Shown piece by piece: positions 35,770 to 45,074 of a stretch of 64,000 nucleotides of DNA. The notes under the pieces are model-generated. The model searched no databases and was not told the origin of the DNA. It worked only from the letters and a program-made list of their open reading frames with translations. Made by a program: the position numbers and the translations under genes. Source of the DNA: JBAVVD01 sp049697115 (GTDB lineage: Bacteria; Acidobacteriota; Aminicenantia; Aminicenantales; UBA4085); assembly GCA_049697115.1 (NCBI GenBank), contig JBAVVD010000002.1, positions 10,961-74,960 of the forward strand. The letters run 5' to 3'. Within the stretch, counting starts at the first letter, position 1; every line of letters begins with the position of its first letter.

Positions 35770-38041
35770 AAGCCGGTTTTCCCTTGAGCGTTGCCAGCGC
35801 ATAGGCCACTTGTCCGAGAGACAGAGATTCGTCATTGGGGGAATAGAGAAGCGGCCGGAGGACTTGAAAGCTGTTCCTTTCAAGGTATGAGACCGCTCGC
35901 TGAAGAAGTCTTTTATTCAGGAAAACGCCGCCGCCGAGGGCCACGGCCTGCACACCGTAATTTTTTCTGGCTCGTTCCGCCACATGAAGAATCATCCGGG
36001 CCAGCGTGTTGTGAAATTTTGTAGCGATGAGAGCTGCCGGTTGACCGGATTGAATGTCTTGGAGGATGGCGCTGATGGTGTCGGAAAAGAAGACTTGAAC
36101 GGGGAAGACGGATTCCATAAGAGAAAAGGGATAGCTTTCGTCTGTTTCCAAAGAAGCTGCAGACTCAAGCCTCATAGCCGCTTCGGCTTCAAATTCATTT
36201 TCCAGGGGAGCCAGGCCCAGAAGAAAGGAGACGGCATCGAACAGGCGGCCGCAGCTTGAAGTCAGCGGAGAATTGACTTTTCGTTTCATCATTTCCAGGA
36301 CACCGCGTATTTTTTTTCGGTTGAGTTTCTCCAGAGCCTGGATCTCAGGAAATGGCGGGGAGCCGCACTCCTGAAGGTAGGCGAGGGCCATTCGCCAGGG
36401 CTGTTTGGCCGCCAGGTCCCCGCCAGGAAGGGGAACGGGCTTGAAATGCGCGATTCTTTCATAGCCTGCATAGCCGGCAAGGAGGAATTCCCCTCCCCAG
36501 GCCGAATGATCCGCCCCGTAACCATAGCCGTCCAAAGCCACTCCGAGCACTTTCGCGGACAGGGGAATTTGGTGTTCCAGAAGAACCGCCAGGATGTGGG
36601 CGAAGTGGTGCTGAACCTGGAGATGCGGAAGCTTTATTTTTTGAGCCCACCGCGTTGTATGGAAATGCGGATGCAGATCGGAGACGACCAGATGCGGTTT
36701 CGCATCGAACAGATGGAGGAGGTGGGAGATGGTTTCCTCAAAATAACGGCGGTTGGCGTATTCATCCAGGTCCCCCAGAAACTGGCTGGTGATGACATAT
36801 CCGTTTTTATAAACGGAGATTGTGTCCTTGAGCTCTCCGCCCAGCGCCAGCAGAGAGTGGGAACTTTCCAGTCCCGCAGGGACTCGCTGAGGGTAGGGAA
36901 CATAACCGCGGGCCCGCCTCAAGAAGAGAGGCTGCCCATGGACCATCTTGAGGACGGAGTCGTCGGCCCTCATCTGGATGGGGCGGTTGTGGCTGAGGAT
37001 ATAATCGCAGATCCGGGGGATTCCTTCTTTCTCTTCCTTCATTATGGGTGAGTCTTTTGGATTTGAGCTCGTGGCCACGATGAGCGGGATGTCTTGAAGG
37101 AGTAAATAATGGAGGGGAGTGTAAGGAAGCATGAATCCCATTTCATCCAGATGGGGAGCGATTCCCGGGAGGTCTTTTTTTTTCTTGAGAAGGACAATCG
37201 GGCGGCGGGATGAGCAAAGGGCCTCGGTTTCCGCAGAGGAAAGAAAAGCATATTTTTCGACAGTGCCGATATCGGCAGCCATAAGGGCCAGAGGCTTTGT
37301 TTTTCGGTTTTTGATTCGTCTCAGCCGGCTGACGGCCGCCGGATTCAAGGCATCGCAGACCAGATGAAAACCGCCCAATCCCTTGACTGCCAGAATTTTT
37401 CCTTTTTTGATGAGCCGGGCGGCCTTTTCTATTCCTCCCGGAATTCGGCTTCCACTTTTCGCCTCCTTCAGAGAGATGTCAGGCCCACAGTCAGGACAGG
37501 CGATGGGCTGGGCATGGTAGCGCCGGTCATGGGGATTCTCGTATTCTGCCGCACAGGCGGAACACATCTGGAACCCGGCCATCGTGGTCTGCCCTCTGTC
37601 GTAGGGCAAGGCCTTGACGATGGTGTAGCGAGGACCGCAGTCCGTGCAGTTCGTAAAGGGATAGTGATATCTCCGTTCCTGAGGCGACAGGATTTCCTGC
37701 TGGCAGTTCTGGCAGGTGGATATGTCAGGCGAGATAAAGACAAAGCTTTTGCTCTTTCTGGTTTTTTTTACGGTGAAATCTTTATATCCGCGAAAAGAAG
37801 CCGGCTGGAAGGAGAGCTTTTCGATCCTGGCCAGTGGGGGTCTGTTCTCCTTAATGGCCCTGCAGAAAAGCGAAAAGTCCGCTTTTCCTTGGGTTTCCGC
37901 ATGAATCTTGACTCCTGTGCCGATATTTTGAACCCACCCCTTGAGCCCGAATTGGTCGGCCAGGCGGAAGACAAACGGCCTGAATCCCACTCCCTGGACG
38001 ACTCCGAAAACGGTGATTCTCACGGCCTTACCTCTTCTCAT
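35753..38041 (-). CDS. hypF: Carbamoyltransferase HypF, [NiFe]-hydrogenase maturation
   Basis: 762 residues from ATG 38041, the usual length. An N-terminal acylphosphatase domain (VFGVVQGVGFRPFVFRLA), the zinc-finger region with four CxxC units (CQNC, CTDC, CSAC, CPDC), a YrdC-like domain (KAARLIKKGKILAVKGLGGFH) and the Kae1-like C-terminal domain (DLHPHFHTT, VQHHFAHILAVLLEH). HypF turns carbamoyl phosphate into carbamoyl-AMP and passes it to HypE for the CN ligands of the NiFe centre. An upstream in-frame extension to 38344 overlaps queH and is rejected. No other hyp or hydrogenase genes are nearby. Confidence 0.95.
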   Translation of the reverse strand: MRRGKAVRITVFGVVQGVGFRPFVFRLADQFGLKGWVQNIGTGVKIHAETQGKADFSLFCRAIKENRPPLARIEKLSFQPASFRGYKDFTVKKTRKSKSFVFISPDISTCQNCQQEILSPQERRYHYPFTNCTDCGPRYTIVKALPYDRGQTTMAGFQMCSACAAEYENPHDRRYHAQPIACPDCGPDISLKEAKSGSRIPGGIEKAARLIKKGKILAVKGLGGFHLVCDALNPAAVSRLRRIKNRKTKPLALMAADIGTVEKYAFLSSAETEALCSSRRPIVLLKKKKDLPGIAPHLDEMGFMLPYTPLHYLLLQDIPLIVATSSNPKDSPIMKEEKEGIPRICDYILSHNRPIQMRADDSVLKMVHGQPLFLRRARGYVPYPQRVPAGLESSHSLLALGGELKDTISVYKNGYVITSQFLGDLDEYANRRYFEETISHLLHLFDAKPHLVVSDLHPHFHTTRWAQKIKLPHLQVQHHFAHILAVLLEHQIPLSAKVLGVALDGYGYGADHSAWGGEFLLAGYAGYERIAHFKPVPLPGGDLAAKQPWRMALAYLQECGSPPFPEIQALEKLNRKKIRGVLEMMKRKVNSPLTSSCGRLFDAVSFLLGLAPLENEFEAEAAMRLESAASLETDESYPFSLMESVFPVQVFFSDTISAILQDIQSGQPAALIATKFHNTLARMILHVAERARKNYGVQAVALGGGVFLNKRLLQRAVSYLERNSFQVLRPLLYSPNDESLSLGQVAYALATLKGKPAFNLSD

Positions 38042-38138
38042 GGGATTCTCCCTGTTCCGGAGGGAATTTTTGGGATTAACCAGCCATTTTGTTCGCGGTG
38101 AATAATGTCGGGGATAGTGACGTGAAAGCAGGCCATTT

Positions 38139-38717
38139 TCATAATGGATTATTGGATTCATCCTTATGGGAAGAGGCGGCGGGCAGCGCCGAAGGAAGGC
38201 ACCCGCAATAATTCTGGCGGTAGAGGCCGTGGCATCGGCTGAGTTCGATGCTTTTTTGAAATCCGCCTTTTTTTTTAAAATTGGCTTCAAGAAAACGGAT
38301 GTGGTATTTTCTGGCGAACATCTTCCCCATGCGGTTGAGGACATCTGCTTTTTTCCAGGGACTCAGGCTCATAATGGTGGCGAAGAAGTCGATTTGGAGT
38401 TCTGAGGCTTTTCTGGCGGTCTCTTCAAGTCTCACCGCATAGCAGATGTCACACCTTCTCCCTTTCTCAGGCTCATTCCTGAATTTTTCCGTCAGGCGCA
38501 GCCATCGGCCTCTGTCCGGAGTTTTTTCCAGGAGGTGGAAGCCGAGCATTCGGGCCACTTTTTGTGTTTCAGCCAGCCGGCGGGCGTATTCTTCTGCGGG
38601 GAATATATTGGGATTGTAGAAATATCCGGCGACGTTAAAAGTTTCTTGGAGGACCTGAACGACATAGAGGGCATCCGGAGCGCAGCAGATATGAACCAGA
38701 ATCCTTGGTTTATCCAT
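38139..38717 (-). CDS. queH: Epoxyqueuosine reductase QueH
   Basis: 192 residues of the former DUF208 family. Conserved cysteines: HICCAPDA at the start, RRCDICYAVRLEETA in the middle and SRCHGLYRQNYCGC near the end, as in QueH iron-sulfur enzymes that reduce epoxyqueuosine to queuosine in tRNA. It is the oxygen-independent alternative to cobalamin-dependent QueG, which fits an anaerobe. Runs into hypF after a 97-base gap. Confidence 0.93.
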   Translation of the reverse strand: MDKPRILVHICCAPDALYVVQVLQETFNVAGYFYNPNIFPAEEYARRLAETQKVARMLGFHLLEKTPDRGRWLRLTEKFRNEPEKGRRCDICYAVRLEETARKASELQIDFFATIMSLSPWKKADVLNRMGKMFARKYHIRFLEANFKKKGGFQKSIELSRCHGLYRQNYCGCLPSALPAASSHKDESNNPL

Positions 38718-38818
38718 ACTTCTATTATTTTAGGCGGGAATCTGGATGAGGTAAAGCGCTTTGATTGGAATTTAAAAGAAGGAGAGACGGGAAGAAAGGA
38801 ATAAAAGCGGCAGGCCGG

Positions 38819-39544
38819 TCAATAGAGGTCTTCGATTTGATTCATCAACTGGAGAATTGACCGGTTGACCTTGTCGATCTCGGCATAGATCGGGAAAAGT
38901 TCCTCATGGTCGATTCTTTTCTCGTCCGCCGATCGGCCGATCTGTTCAAAGTAGACGTCTTTCAGTCCTTCGAGGTCAAGGATGGTCCGTTCCCCCTTTC
39001 TGAGGATTTTTTCGCATTCACGGATTTCTTTCTTAAGTAGCCGTTCTTTTTCCTTTTTTTCTCTGAGGAGTGACTCTTCGGGCTGCATTTGGCTCGTGCG
39101 AAGTTTCTCCAGGTTTTTCAATTCCTGTCGAACCTCTTCCTGTTCATTTTTAAGACGGATGATTCTGGAAATGATTTCCTTCAGCTCCGTCTGGAGGCTG
39201 GAGTGTTTCTTTTCTGAAGATTCAAGCGATGTGAAAATCGGCCCGTATTTCTCTGCAGGGATCTTTTCCTCCCAGATTTTTTTCCCCAGGTCCTTAAGGA
39301 GATCCGTTTTTTTTCGCTTTTCTCGATTGAGCCTGACCCGAAGTTGGGTCCGCTTCATGCGTCTCTTTGCGCCGGAAAGGAAAGCACTCAGCCTTCGCCG
39401 GAGGTCTTTGTCCCGGAGAAAAATAAACATCAGCAACAGGAGGATGACGCAGAGCAGGAGCCAGAAGATCCAGTAGGGGAGTCCTTCTCTGGGAATGGTA
39501 GGCGCCTCCTGGAAAGAAAAAAGGCTATTGAGCGCGGCTTTCAT
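38819..39544 (-). CDS. Membrane-anchored coiled-coil protein
   Basis: 241 residues. One transmembrane helix at about 24-44 (YWIFWLLLCVILLLLMFIFL), a basic stretch (RRMKRTQLRVRLNREKRKK), then a long coiled coil to about residue 200 (LKNEQEEVRQELKNLEKL, LLREKKEKERLLKKEIRECEKIL). No enzyme motif. Resembles structural or scaffold proteins of the inner membrane. Ends about 30 bases from the M14 gene and may share its transcript. Confidence 0.65.
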   Translation of the reverse strand: MKAALNSLFSFQEAPTIPREGLPYWIFWLLLCVILLLLMFIFLRDKDLRRRLSAFLSGAKRRMKRTQLRVRLNREKRKKTDLLKDLGKKIWEEKIPAEKYGPIFTSLESSEKKHSSLQTELKEIISRIIRLKNEQEEVRQELKNLEKLRTSQMQPEESLLREKKEKERLLKKEIRECEKILRKGERTILDLEGLKDVYFEQIGRSADEKRIDHEELFPIYAEIDKVNRSILQLMNQIEDLY

Positions 39545-39572
39545 TGTTGTCGGGCTACTCTTTATCTTTTAA

Positions 39573-40901
39573 TTATCGAATACGTCTGATTTTGTCAACT
39601 GTTTTGGAAGGGCCGGGAGGCCGAAGGCCTTCCGGCGGCTGGAAGTATTGAATGACGTATTCGATCAAATAAAGCATGGCCGGAAGATTTTCCTGGAAGA
39701 TGCGTTCAATATCCTCTTCGGCATTAAAAAATCCGCCGGAGAGTTCGTCTACCGGAGGAAGCTCGATTGTGTAGGAGGGAATGCCGCTGATGCCGTAGGT
39801 CCAGTCCGTTGTGTCCCCGTTTGTGAGATACATCTGCTGGCCCGCCTGGCCGTATTCATAGAAATTTCCGTGGACCTGTTGAATGAGCACGGACATTTGG
39901 GCCGCTATTTCATTGAGCAATTCATTTTTATCCGAGGGCTGCACTGTATATCCCCAGGGATAGAGGATGATCTGCGAGAAGCTGTGATAGGAGATCATCG
40001 CTTGAAAATTTTTCCTCAGAAAAAAGTCGCGAACCGCCTGAGTTTCGGGTTCTGAAAAAGGGGCAGTTCCCCGGTAGGTTTCCGATGAAGACGCAGGGTT
40101 TGAGCCCTTATCGTCATAGCCCCACATGTAGCCGTAATTCCTGTTGAGGTCGACACCGTAGGATCCGTCGCCGTTGTTCCGACGGTTTTTGCGCCAGTAA
40201 CAGTAGTAATGAATTGTGTATTCCAGCCCGTCCGGATTGACGAGGGGGACAATCCAGATTTCACTCTGGTCAACCAGGCTTTTCACCTCGGGGAGCGACG
40301 CGTAGTTTTCGACAAGATATTTTCCCAGAAGGAAAGGGACTTCCACGGTAATCCACTCACGGGCATGATGGTTTCCAAGAAAAAGGATTTCCGCTTCTTC
40401 CTCCTCTTGCTCCACGTGATCGCTGATTTTCAAGGCATAGATGTTTCTTTTTTCCAGGCTGTCGCCGATGTCAAAGACTTTGGCAATTTGTGGATAATTG
40501 TTCTGAAGCGTCTGCAGGTCTTTCTCCAGCTCCGTGTAGGAATGGAATTTTCCGTTGATCCCATCCGGAGCGGAGCTCGAGAGCGCTGTTGAAGATGAAA
40601 ATTGGACGGTTTCATACCGGAAAGGAATGCCGGCGCTTTCCAGTCGTGCCAGGTCTGTGGGCGACGCAACGATATAAATTCTACCCCTATATTCCATCAG
40701 GAAATCAAAGCCCCATTTCTGGATTTTTCGGACGAGTTCAGGACTACGGGCGATGCTGATGATTTCCGGACTAGAATTGTTATGGGGATGCAGGAGTGGA
40801 AAGGCCAGCATAAAGAAGAGAAGCGCGGAAAAACAGACTTTGGCTTTCGTGAAACCGGCTCCACGATCGCGATGACATGTCCCGCTGGCGAATGCGTTCA
40901 T
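39573..40901 (-). CDS. Exported M14 zinc carboxypeptidase
   Basis: 442 residues from ATG 40901, five bases after the upstream stop (coupled start). A signal peptide (VCFSALLFFMLAFPLL) and propeptide-like part (to about 115) precede the catalytic domain. Zinc ligands HxxE in GNHHAREWITVE, third His in MISYHSFSQ, substrate Arg/Asn in DLNRNYGYMW, and catalytic Glu in SYTIELPP. Removes C-terminal residues from peptides, complementing the S9 peptidase at 9.2 kb. A further in-frame extension upstream would lie inside the porin gene and is rejected. Confidence 0.9.
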   Translation of the reverse strand: MNAFASGTCHRDRGAGFTKAKVCFSALLFFMLAFPLLHPHNNSSPEIISIARSPELVRKIQKWGFDFLMEYRGRIYIVASPTDLARLESAGIPFRYETVQFSSSTALSSSAPDGINGKFHSYTELEKDLQTLQNNYPQIAKVFDIGDSLEKRNIYALKISDHVEQEEEEAEILFLGNHHAREWITVEVPFLLGKYLVENYASLPEVKSLVDQSEIWIVPLVNPDGLEYTIHYYCYWRKNRRNNGDGSYGVDLNRNYGYMWGYDDKGSNPASSSETYRGTAPFSEPETQAVRDFFLRKNFQAMISYHSFSQIILYPWGYTVQPSDKNELLNEIAAQMSVLIQQVHGNFYEYGQAGQQMYLTNGDTTDWTYGISGIPSYTIELPPVDELSGGFFNAEEDIERIFQENLPAMLYLIEYVIQYFQPPEGLRPPGPSKTVDKIRRIR

Positions 40902-40906
40902 ATGAG

Positions 40907-42151
40907 TTAGAGGTGAAAGTTTATGGATAAAGCCACTTTTCTGGCCGAGAGGTTGTTTCCTGATCCGCGTTCCTTGCCGAGGAGGGTGCCGATGTCGATA
41001 GAGAAATGTTTCCATTGGAATGCCGATCCGAAAGACAGGTAATAGTAGGATGAACAAGGCTCTTTCATCGGCTGAGGGTCATAGACCAGACCGAACCGGA
41101 TGGGAGTGTCAATGTTCTGGCTGAAAAGCCTGAAGGAACTCTTGTATTCAATTCCCACGCCCACCTTGACGACATCTTTGAAATTTCTTGGGAGCGTTTC
41201 GCCGAAATATTTGACGGAATAACTGGACCAATTGAAGTAAGTGAGGTCTGCGGCCAGGCAAACGTCCGGAGAGAAAATGTAACATGCTCCGAGGCCAAGG
41301 ACGAGGGGATGCGTGTATGTGCTGTCGGCCGAAGCGGCGATGGTGATGTCCGTATGTCCGGCAGGGGCATTGTAGTTCAAGTAACTCTGGCTTTTGGCTT
41401 TTCTGGAGAACGGCGTCCGGAAAACGGCGGCCGCCTGAAATTTGTCGGAAAGATGGAAGTACAGGCCTCCGTTCAGGAAGAATCCCTGAAAATCGTGAGA
41501 TTTTCTGTCGGTGATGACTTCAGTGGGTAGTTCCCAGCGTTCGACATATTTCTTTTCAAAGGTTCCTGAGAGGAAATTCAGGCCCAGACCCGCCGAGAGC
41601 CGAGAGCCGATTTTCCGGGATATGGAGAAGTTAATATTCCTAAGAATTCCCGTCTGTCTCAGGTCGATCTTGTAGTAAAGAATGCCGCCGGATTTATATT
41701 CCGCAATAGCGGGCGGGCGGGTGTAGCATTCCGTGGCCGCTGCGGTGAAAGCCAAAGTCCAGTTTTGGAGACGGAAGGACAGTCCCGCAAAATCCAGAGC
41801 ATAGAAACCGTGAGGGATGTTTTCTTTCGAGTAGAGGACGCCGGTATTGACAAAGGAGTATTTGTAAAAGGAGGCGAAGTTGAAGGAGCCGTTCACTGCC
41901 ACCGTGATTTTTGGCAGCCAAGAGAGCAGGGCCGGATTGGTGAGGGAGGCCGCGCAGTCCGCAGCAAGGGCAAAGACTGTTTCCCCGCGGCCGAGGGCCG
42001 CGGCGGTGCTGAAGCCGAATGTATTCCAGGTCCGGAAAGGGGCTTCGTCTTCATATTGGCCGAGGACGAGCTGCGGCCAAACAGAGGAGGGGAGACCGCA
42101 TAGAATTCCTCCAAATAAAAGCATAATGCAAAGGACTTTTAACGGCTTCAT
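40907..42151 (-). CDS. OmpP1/FadL-like outer-membrane beta-barrel protein
   Basis: 414 residues. A signal peptide (MKPLKVLCIMLLFGGILCGLPSSV) precedes GFSTAAALGRGETV and TNPALLSWLP, equivalent to the NPA block of FadL/PorV-type proteins. Amphipathic strands rich in aromatics continue to a C-terminal strand ending in ALSINFHL. Probably takes up hydrophobic substrates or acts as a secretion-linked PorV-type protein. Directly upstream of the M14 gene in the same operon. Confidence 0.8.
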   Translation of the reverse strand: MKPLKVLCIMLLFGGILCGLPSSVWPQLVLGQYEDEAPFRTWNTFGFSTAAALGRGETVFALAADCAASLTNPALLSWLPKITVAVNGSFNFASFYKYSFVNTGVLYSKENIPHGFYALDFAGLSFRLQNWTLAFTAAATECYTRPPAIAEYKSGGILYYKIDLRQTGILRNINFSISRKIGSRLSAGLGLNFLSGTFEKKYVERWELPTEVITDRKSHDFQGFFLNGGLYFHLSDKFQAAAVFRTPFSRKAKSQSYLNYNAPAGHTDITIAASADSTYTHPLVLGLGACYIFSPDVCLAADLTYFNWSSYSVKYFGETLPRNFKDVVKVGVGIEYKSSFRLFSQNIDTPIRFGLVYDPQPMKEPCSSYYYLSFGSAFQWKHFSIDIGTLLGKERGSGNNLSARKVALSINFHL

Positions 42152-42234
42152 TTTTCAGAAAATTCTATCTCTCTTTCTTGAGATTTGCAAATGGAAAATG
42201 AATGTGCTATAGGTAAGTCTTTTTGGAGATGCCC

Positions 42235-43227
42235 ATGGCTGAAGAGAAAAGGCGAATAAAGATCGCGGGAACCGGTTTCTATACTCCTGACAACGTCCTG
42301 ACCAATGCCGACCTGGAAAAGATGGTGGACACTACGGATGAATGGATCGTTACCCGAACAGGAATCAAAGAAAGAAGAATCGTCAGCACGGAACAGGCCA
42401 CTTCGGATTTATGTATTGAAGCCGCGCGGAGGACTCTCCGGAATGCCCATGTGGAAGCCAAGGACATCGATCTCATCCTTGTGGCCACGTCCACTCCGGA
42501 CACAATCTTTCCAGCCACAGCCTGTTGGGTCCAGAAGGGACTCCAGGCGGACCATGTGGCGGCCTTCGATATTTCGGCCGGATGCACGGGTTTTCTCTAT
42601 GGGATGATTGTTGCGGAAGGCCTTATTCTGAGCGGGATAGCCAAACGAATCCTCCTCATTGGAGCGGAAGTTCTCACCAAGATCACCAACTGGAAAGACC
42701 GCAACACCTGCGTTCTTTTCGGTGATGCGGCCGGCGCTGTCGTTCTCGAGGAAAGCAAGGATTCTTCGGGCATGCTGTCCTATTACTGGAAGGCGGACGG
42801 CGAATTGGCGAATCTCCTCTACATGCCTGCCGGAGGAACGAGGATGCCGGCTTCTGTTCAGACTGTGGCTGAGAATCTTCATTGTCTCCATATGAAAGGG
42901 AATGAAGTCTTTAAACATGCCGTGAAGCGAATGGGAGAGGCGGCCCATGAAGTGCTGAAGCAGGCAGGATTGAAAAAAGAAAATATCGATTATTTCATCC
43001 CTCATCAGGCAAATATTAGAATTATCGAGGCGGTCGGAAAGCGGATTGGCGTTCCCAGGGAAAAAGTCTATGTCAACATCGATAAATATGGAAATGTCTC
43101 CGTGGCCTGCATCCCTATCTGTCTTCATGAACTCCGGCAGCAAAAGAAGCTTAAGCCCGGGACGATTATCCTCATGGATGCCTTTGGGGCCGGTTTTACG
43201 TGGGGCGCGGTAGCCTATCGTTGGTAG
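42235..43227 (+). CDS. fabH: 3-oxoacyl-ACP synthase III
   Basis: 330 residues from ATG 42235, six bases after GGAG; two in-frame starts lie slightly upstream. Catalytic Cys in DISAGCTGFLYGM, His in FIPHQANIRIIEA, Asn in DKYGNVSVACIP. The N-terminal block TDEWIVTRTGIKERR is typical. It starts fatty-acid synthesis by condensing acetyl-CoA with malonyl-ACP. Not linked to other fab genes here. The active-site environment (SVACIPI for the usual TSAASIP) is slightly unusual. Confidence 0.94.
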   Translation: MAEEKRRIKIAGTGFYTPDNVLTNADLEKMVDTTDEWIVTRTGIKERRIVSTEQATSDLCIEAARRTLRNAHVEAKDIDLILVATSTPDTIFPATACWVQKGLQADHVAAFDISAGCTGFLYGMIVAEGLILSGIAKRILLIGAEVLTKITNWKDRNTCVLFGDAAGAVVLEESKDSSGMLSYYWKADGELANLLYMPAGGTRMPASVQTVAENLHCLHMKGNEVFKHAVKRMGEAAHEVLKQAGLKKENIDYFIPHQANIRIIEAVGKRIGVPREKVYVNIDKYGNVSVACIPICLHELRQQKKLKPGTIILMDAFGAGFTWGAVAYRW

Positions 43228-43231
43228 GCTC

Positions 43232-43369
43232 GGATTAAGTACTTCAAAAACACGCAGATTTTTCCCCAGCGAGGAAAAATCTGCTCGGTTTCGGGTTTCG
43301 CTCTTTTCTCCTTTCAGGAGAAAAACCGTGCCCGCTCCACCCTCAAACGGTTTTTTCCGTACTTAATCC
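43232..43369 (+). repeat. Hairpin-rich block bracketed by an 11-bp inverted repeat
   Basis: GGATTAAGTAC at 43232-43242 is the exact reverse complement of 43359-43369. Between them: a perfect 12-bp hairpin GCAGATTTTTCC/GGAAAAATCTGC (43254-43265, 43273-43284), an 8-bp hairpin TTTTCTCC/GGAGAAAA (43304-43311, 43317-43324), and AAAAACCG/CGGTTTTT (43321-43328, 43348-43355) followed by T. The last may act as the fabH terminator. Confidence 0.7.
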
Positions 43370-43480
43370 TCGCCCGGTTAATAATAAAAGGTGAGAAACC
43401 ATGCCCGCTCGGCCTTTCATACGGTTTATTCAACATTCAGTCCTCGCCCTGCCTAAAAAATGTGAGAGTTCGTGCCCGCT
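43329..43480 (+). repeat. Degenerate ~72-bp tandem repeat, two and a bit copies
   Basis: TGCCCGCT recurs at 43330, 43402 and 43473. ACGGTTT (43347, 43421) and TCCTCGCCC (43367, 43441) recur in the first two copies. The third copy is cut short at the end of the ResA-like gene. No coding sense. Confidence 0.65.
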
Positions 43481-43988
43481 ATTTTTCAGAGGAGAGGATA
43501 AGAAAGATATTTTGGAGTGTTTCCCTGTCCATCTGTCCGACCTGTGTGTGCCGGATTCTTCCCTCTCTGTCGAGGGCTATGGTTACAGGAATATATGAAC
43601 CGGGTTTACAGTCGTTGAGAATTTTTTCGGTGCTGAAGGCGACCGGATAGGTCATCTGGTATCTCTGCACGAAAGAGCGCAGGGCGTCGGGGCTCATCTG
43701 GTCCAGTGAAAGGCCGATGATTTCCATCCCCTTTCCTTTATATGTATTGTAGAGTTCGACGAAATCAGGGATTTCCGCCCGGCAGGGAGGACACCAGGTG
43801 GCAAAGAAGTTTATAAATAGGATTTTTCCTTTGAAATCCGAAAGACTCCAGGTTTTGCCGCTGAGGTCTTTCACCGTAAACATCGGCCCCGGTGGAAAAT
43901 TCTGTTGAGATTCGGTAGGAATTCCGTGAAGAACAGTGGCCAGAAATAGGAAAACGATCAGTCGCCCGCTGCCCGCATATTTTTTCAT
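43479..43988 (-). CDS. TlpA/ResA-like exported thioredoxin
   Basis: 169 residues. A signal peptide (LIVFLFLATVLHGIPT) precedes the AhpC/TSA-type thioredoxin fold with the redox pair in FFATWCPPCRAEIPDF and the later PVAFSTEKIL region. A periplasmic reductant of disulfides, for example in cytochrome or envelope-protein maturation. Single gene. Confidence 0.88.
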   Translation of the reverse strand: MKKYAGSGRLIVFLFLATVLHGIPTESQQNFPPGPMFTVKDLSGKTWSLSDFKGKILFINFFATWCPPCRAEIPDFVELYNTYKGKGMEIIGLSLDQMSPDALRSFVQRYQMTYPVAFSTEKILNDCKPGSYIPVTIALDREGRIRHTQVGQMDRETLQNIFLILSSEK

Positions 43989-44156
43989 TGTGTCTCCTCA
44001 GCCGGTATTCTCAAGCCAGCCACCCCTCTTCTTTCTCTTTCTCCGGATCTGGGAGAGAAAAGGGAAATGGTGGAGGCGGCTTCCGTCCCGCTCAGTTGAA
44101 ACGCGTCACTCTTTAATTATATAAATCTTATCAAGTATATTTTTTGCCCGATCGGC

Positions 44157-45074
44157 TCAATTCAGTCCGCATCTCTTCATGAGCCGTTCCCAATTGCGGG
44201 CGACTTCTTCCTGAATGAATTGGACATCTTTTTCCGTAAGATGGCGGAACCTTCCCTGGAGCTTCAGATAGTCATCGACGGGCTTTTTTTCTCTGAGTTT
44301 CATGCTCAGGGTGTATTTTTCTCCATTCTCAATTTCATAAAGCGGGAAAATGGCATTCTGGACAACCATCCGGGCCAGTTTGATGGAATCCTCAGGCCGG
44401 CTCTTCCAGCCTGTCGGGCAGGGGGCATAGATGTGGAGAAACTTTGTGCCTCTTATCTCCTTGGCTTTTTTGGCCTTTTTAAACAGGTCTTCCGGGTATC
44501 CCACCGAAGCCGTGGCAACGTAGGGAATTCTGTGGGCCGCCATGATGGCATCGATGTCTTTTTTGGGCCTGTTTTTAAAATGCTTAACCGGAGTGGTCGT
44601 TGTCCAGGCGCCGAAAGGCGTGGCCGAGCTTCTCTGGATTCCGGTGTTCATGTAGGCTTCATTGTCGTAGCAAACGTAGATGATGTCGTCGTTTCGCTCG
44701 GCAGCGCCGGAGAGGGCCTGGATGCCGATATCAAATGTTCCTCCGTCTCCGCTCCAGGCGACAACCGTGGTCTCCATGTCCCCGACCATCTCCAGCCCGG
44801 CCTTTAATCCTGCGGCTGATGAGGCCGCCGTTTCAAAGGCGCAGTGAAAAATTGGGACTTCCAGACAGGAATAAGGAAAAGGGCCATCGATCACCGACCA
44901 GCAGCAGGCGGGTATACAGAGGGCGGTCTGTCTCCCCAGTGCTTTAAGCACATAGCGCATGGCCAGGGTCGCTCCGCATCCCTGGCAGGCCAGATGTCCG
45001 GAGCCGACAAGTTCCTCAACCGGAAGCGTGAGTGTCATCTTTTTTTCTTTTTTCATTTTTTGACTCCAATCCAT
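44157..45074 (-). CDS. porB: Pyruvate:ferredoxin oxidoreductase beta subunit
   Basis: 305 residues from ATG 45074, which has GAGGAA upstream; ATG 45056, overlapping the porA stop by four bases, is a good alternative. TPP-binding motif GDGGTFDIGIQALSGA and the POR hallmark DNEAYMNTGIQRSSATP. Cys residues for a proximal 4Fe-4S cluster in LACQGCG and IPACCW. Decarboxylates pyruvate to acetyl-CoA with ferredoxin as acceptor. Last gene of porC-porD-porA-porB. Confidence 0.93.
   Translation of the reverse strand: MDWSQKMKKEKKMTLTLPVEELVGSGHLACQGCGATLAMRYVLKALGRQTALCIPACCWSVIDGPFPYSCLEVPIFHCAFETAASSAAGLKAGLEMVGDMETTVVAWSGDGGTFDIGIQALSGAAERNDDIIYVCYDNEAYMNTGIQRSSATPFGAWTTTTPVKHFKNRPKKDIDAIMAAHRIPYVATASVGYPEDLFKKAKKAKEIRGTKFLHIYAPCPTGWKSRPEDSIKLARMVVQNAIFPLYEIENGEKYTLSMKLREKKPVDDYLKLQGRFRHLTEKDVQFIQEEVARNWERLMKRCGLN

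Noticed and set aside
38042..38344. N-terminal extension of hypF
   Set aside because: The extra 101 residues overlap queH, are low-quality sequence, and HypF starts normally at MRRGKAVRITVFG.
40902..41057. N-terminal extension of the M14 carboxypeptidase
   Set aside because: It lies inside the upstream porin gene; the ATG at 40901 is followed by a proper signal peptide.
43329..43480. CRISPR array
   Set aside because: Only two to three degenerate units of about 72 bases with no constant repeat/unique spacer pattern and no cas genes.
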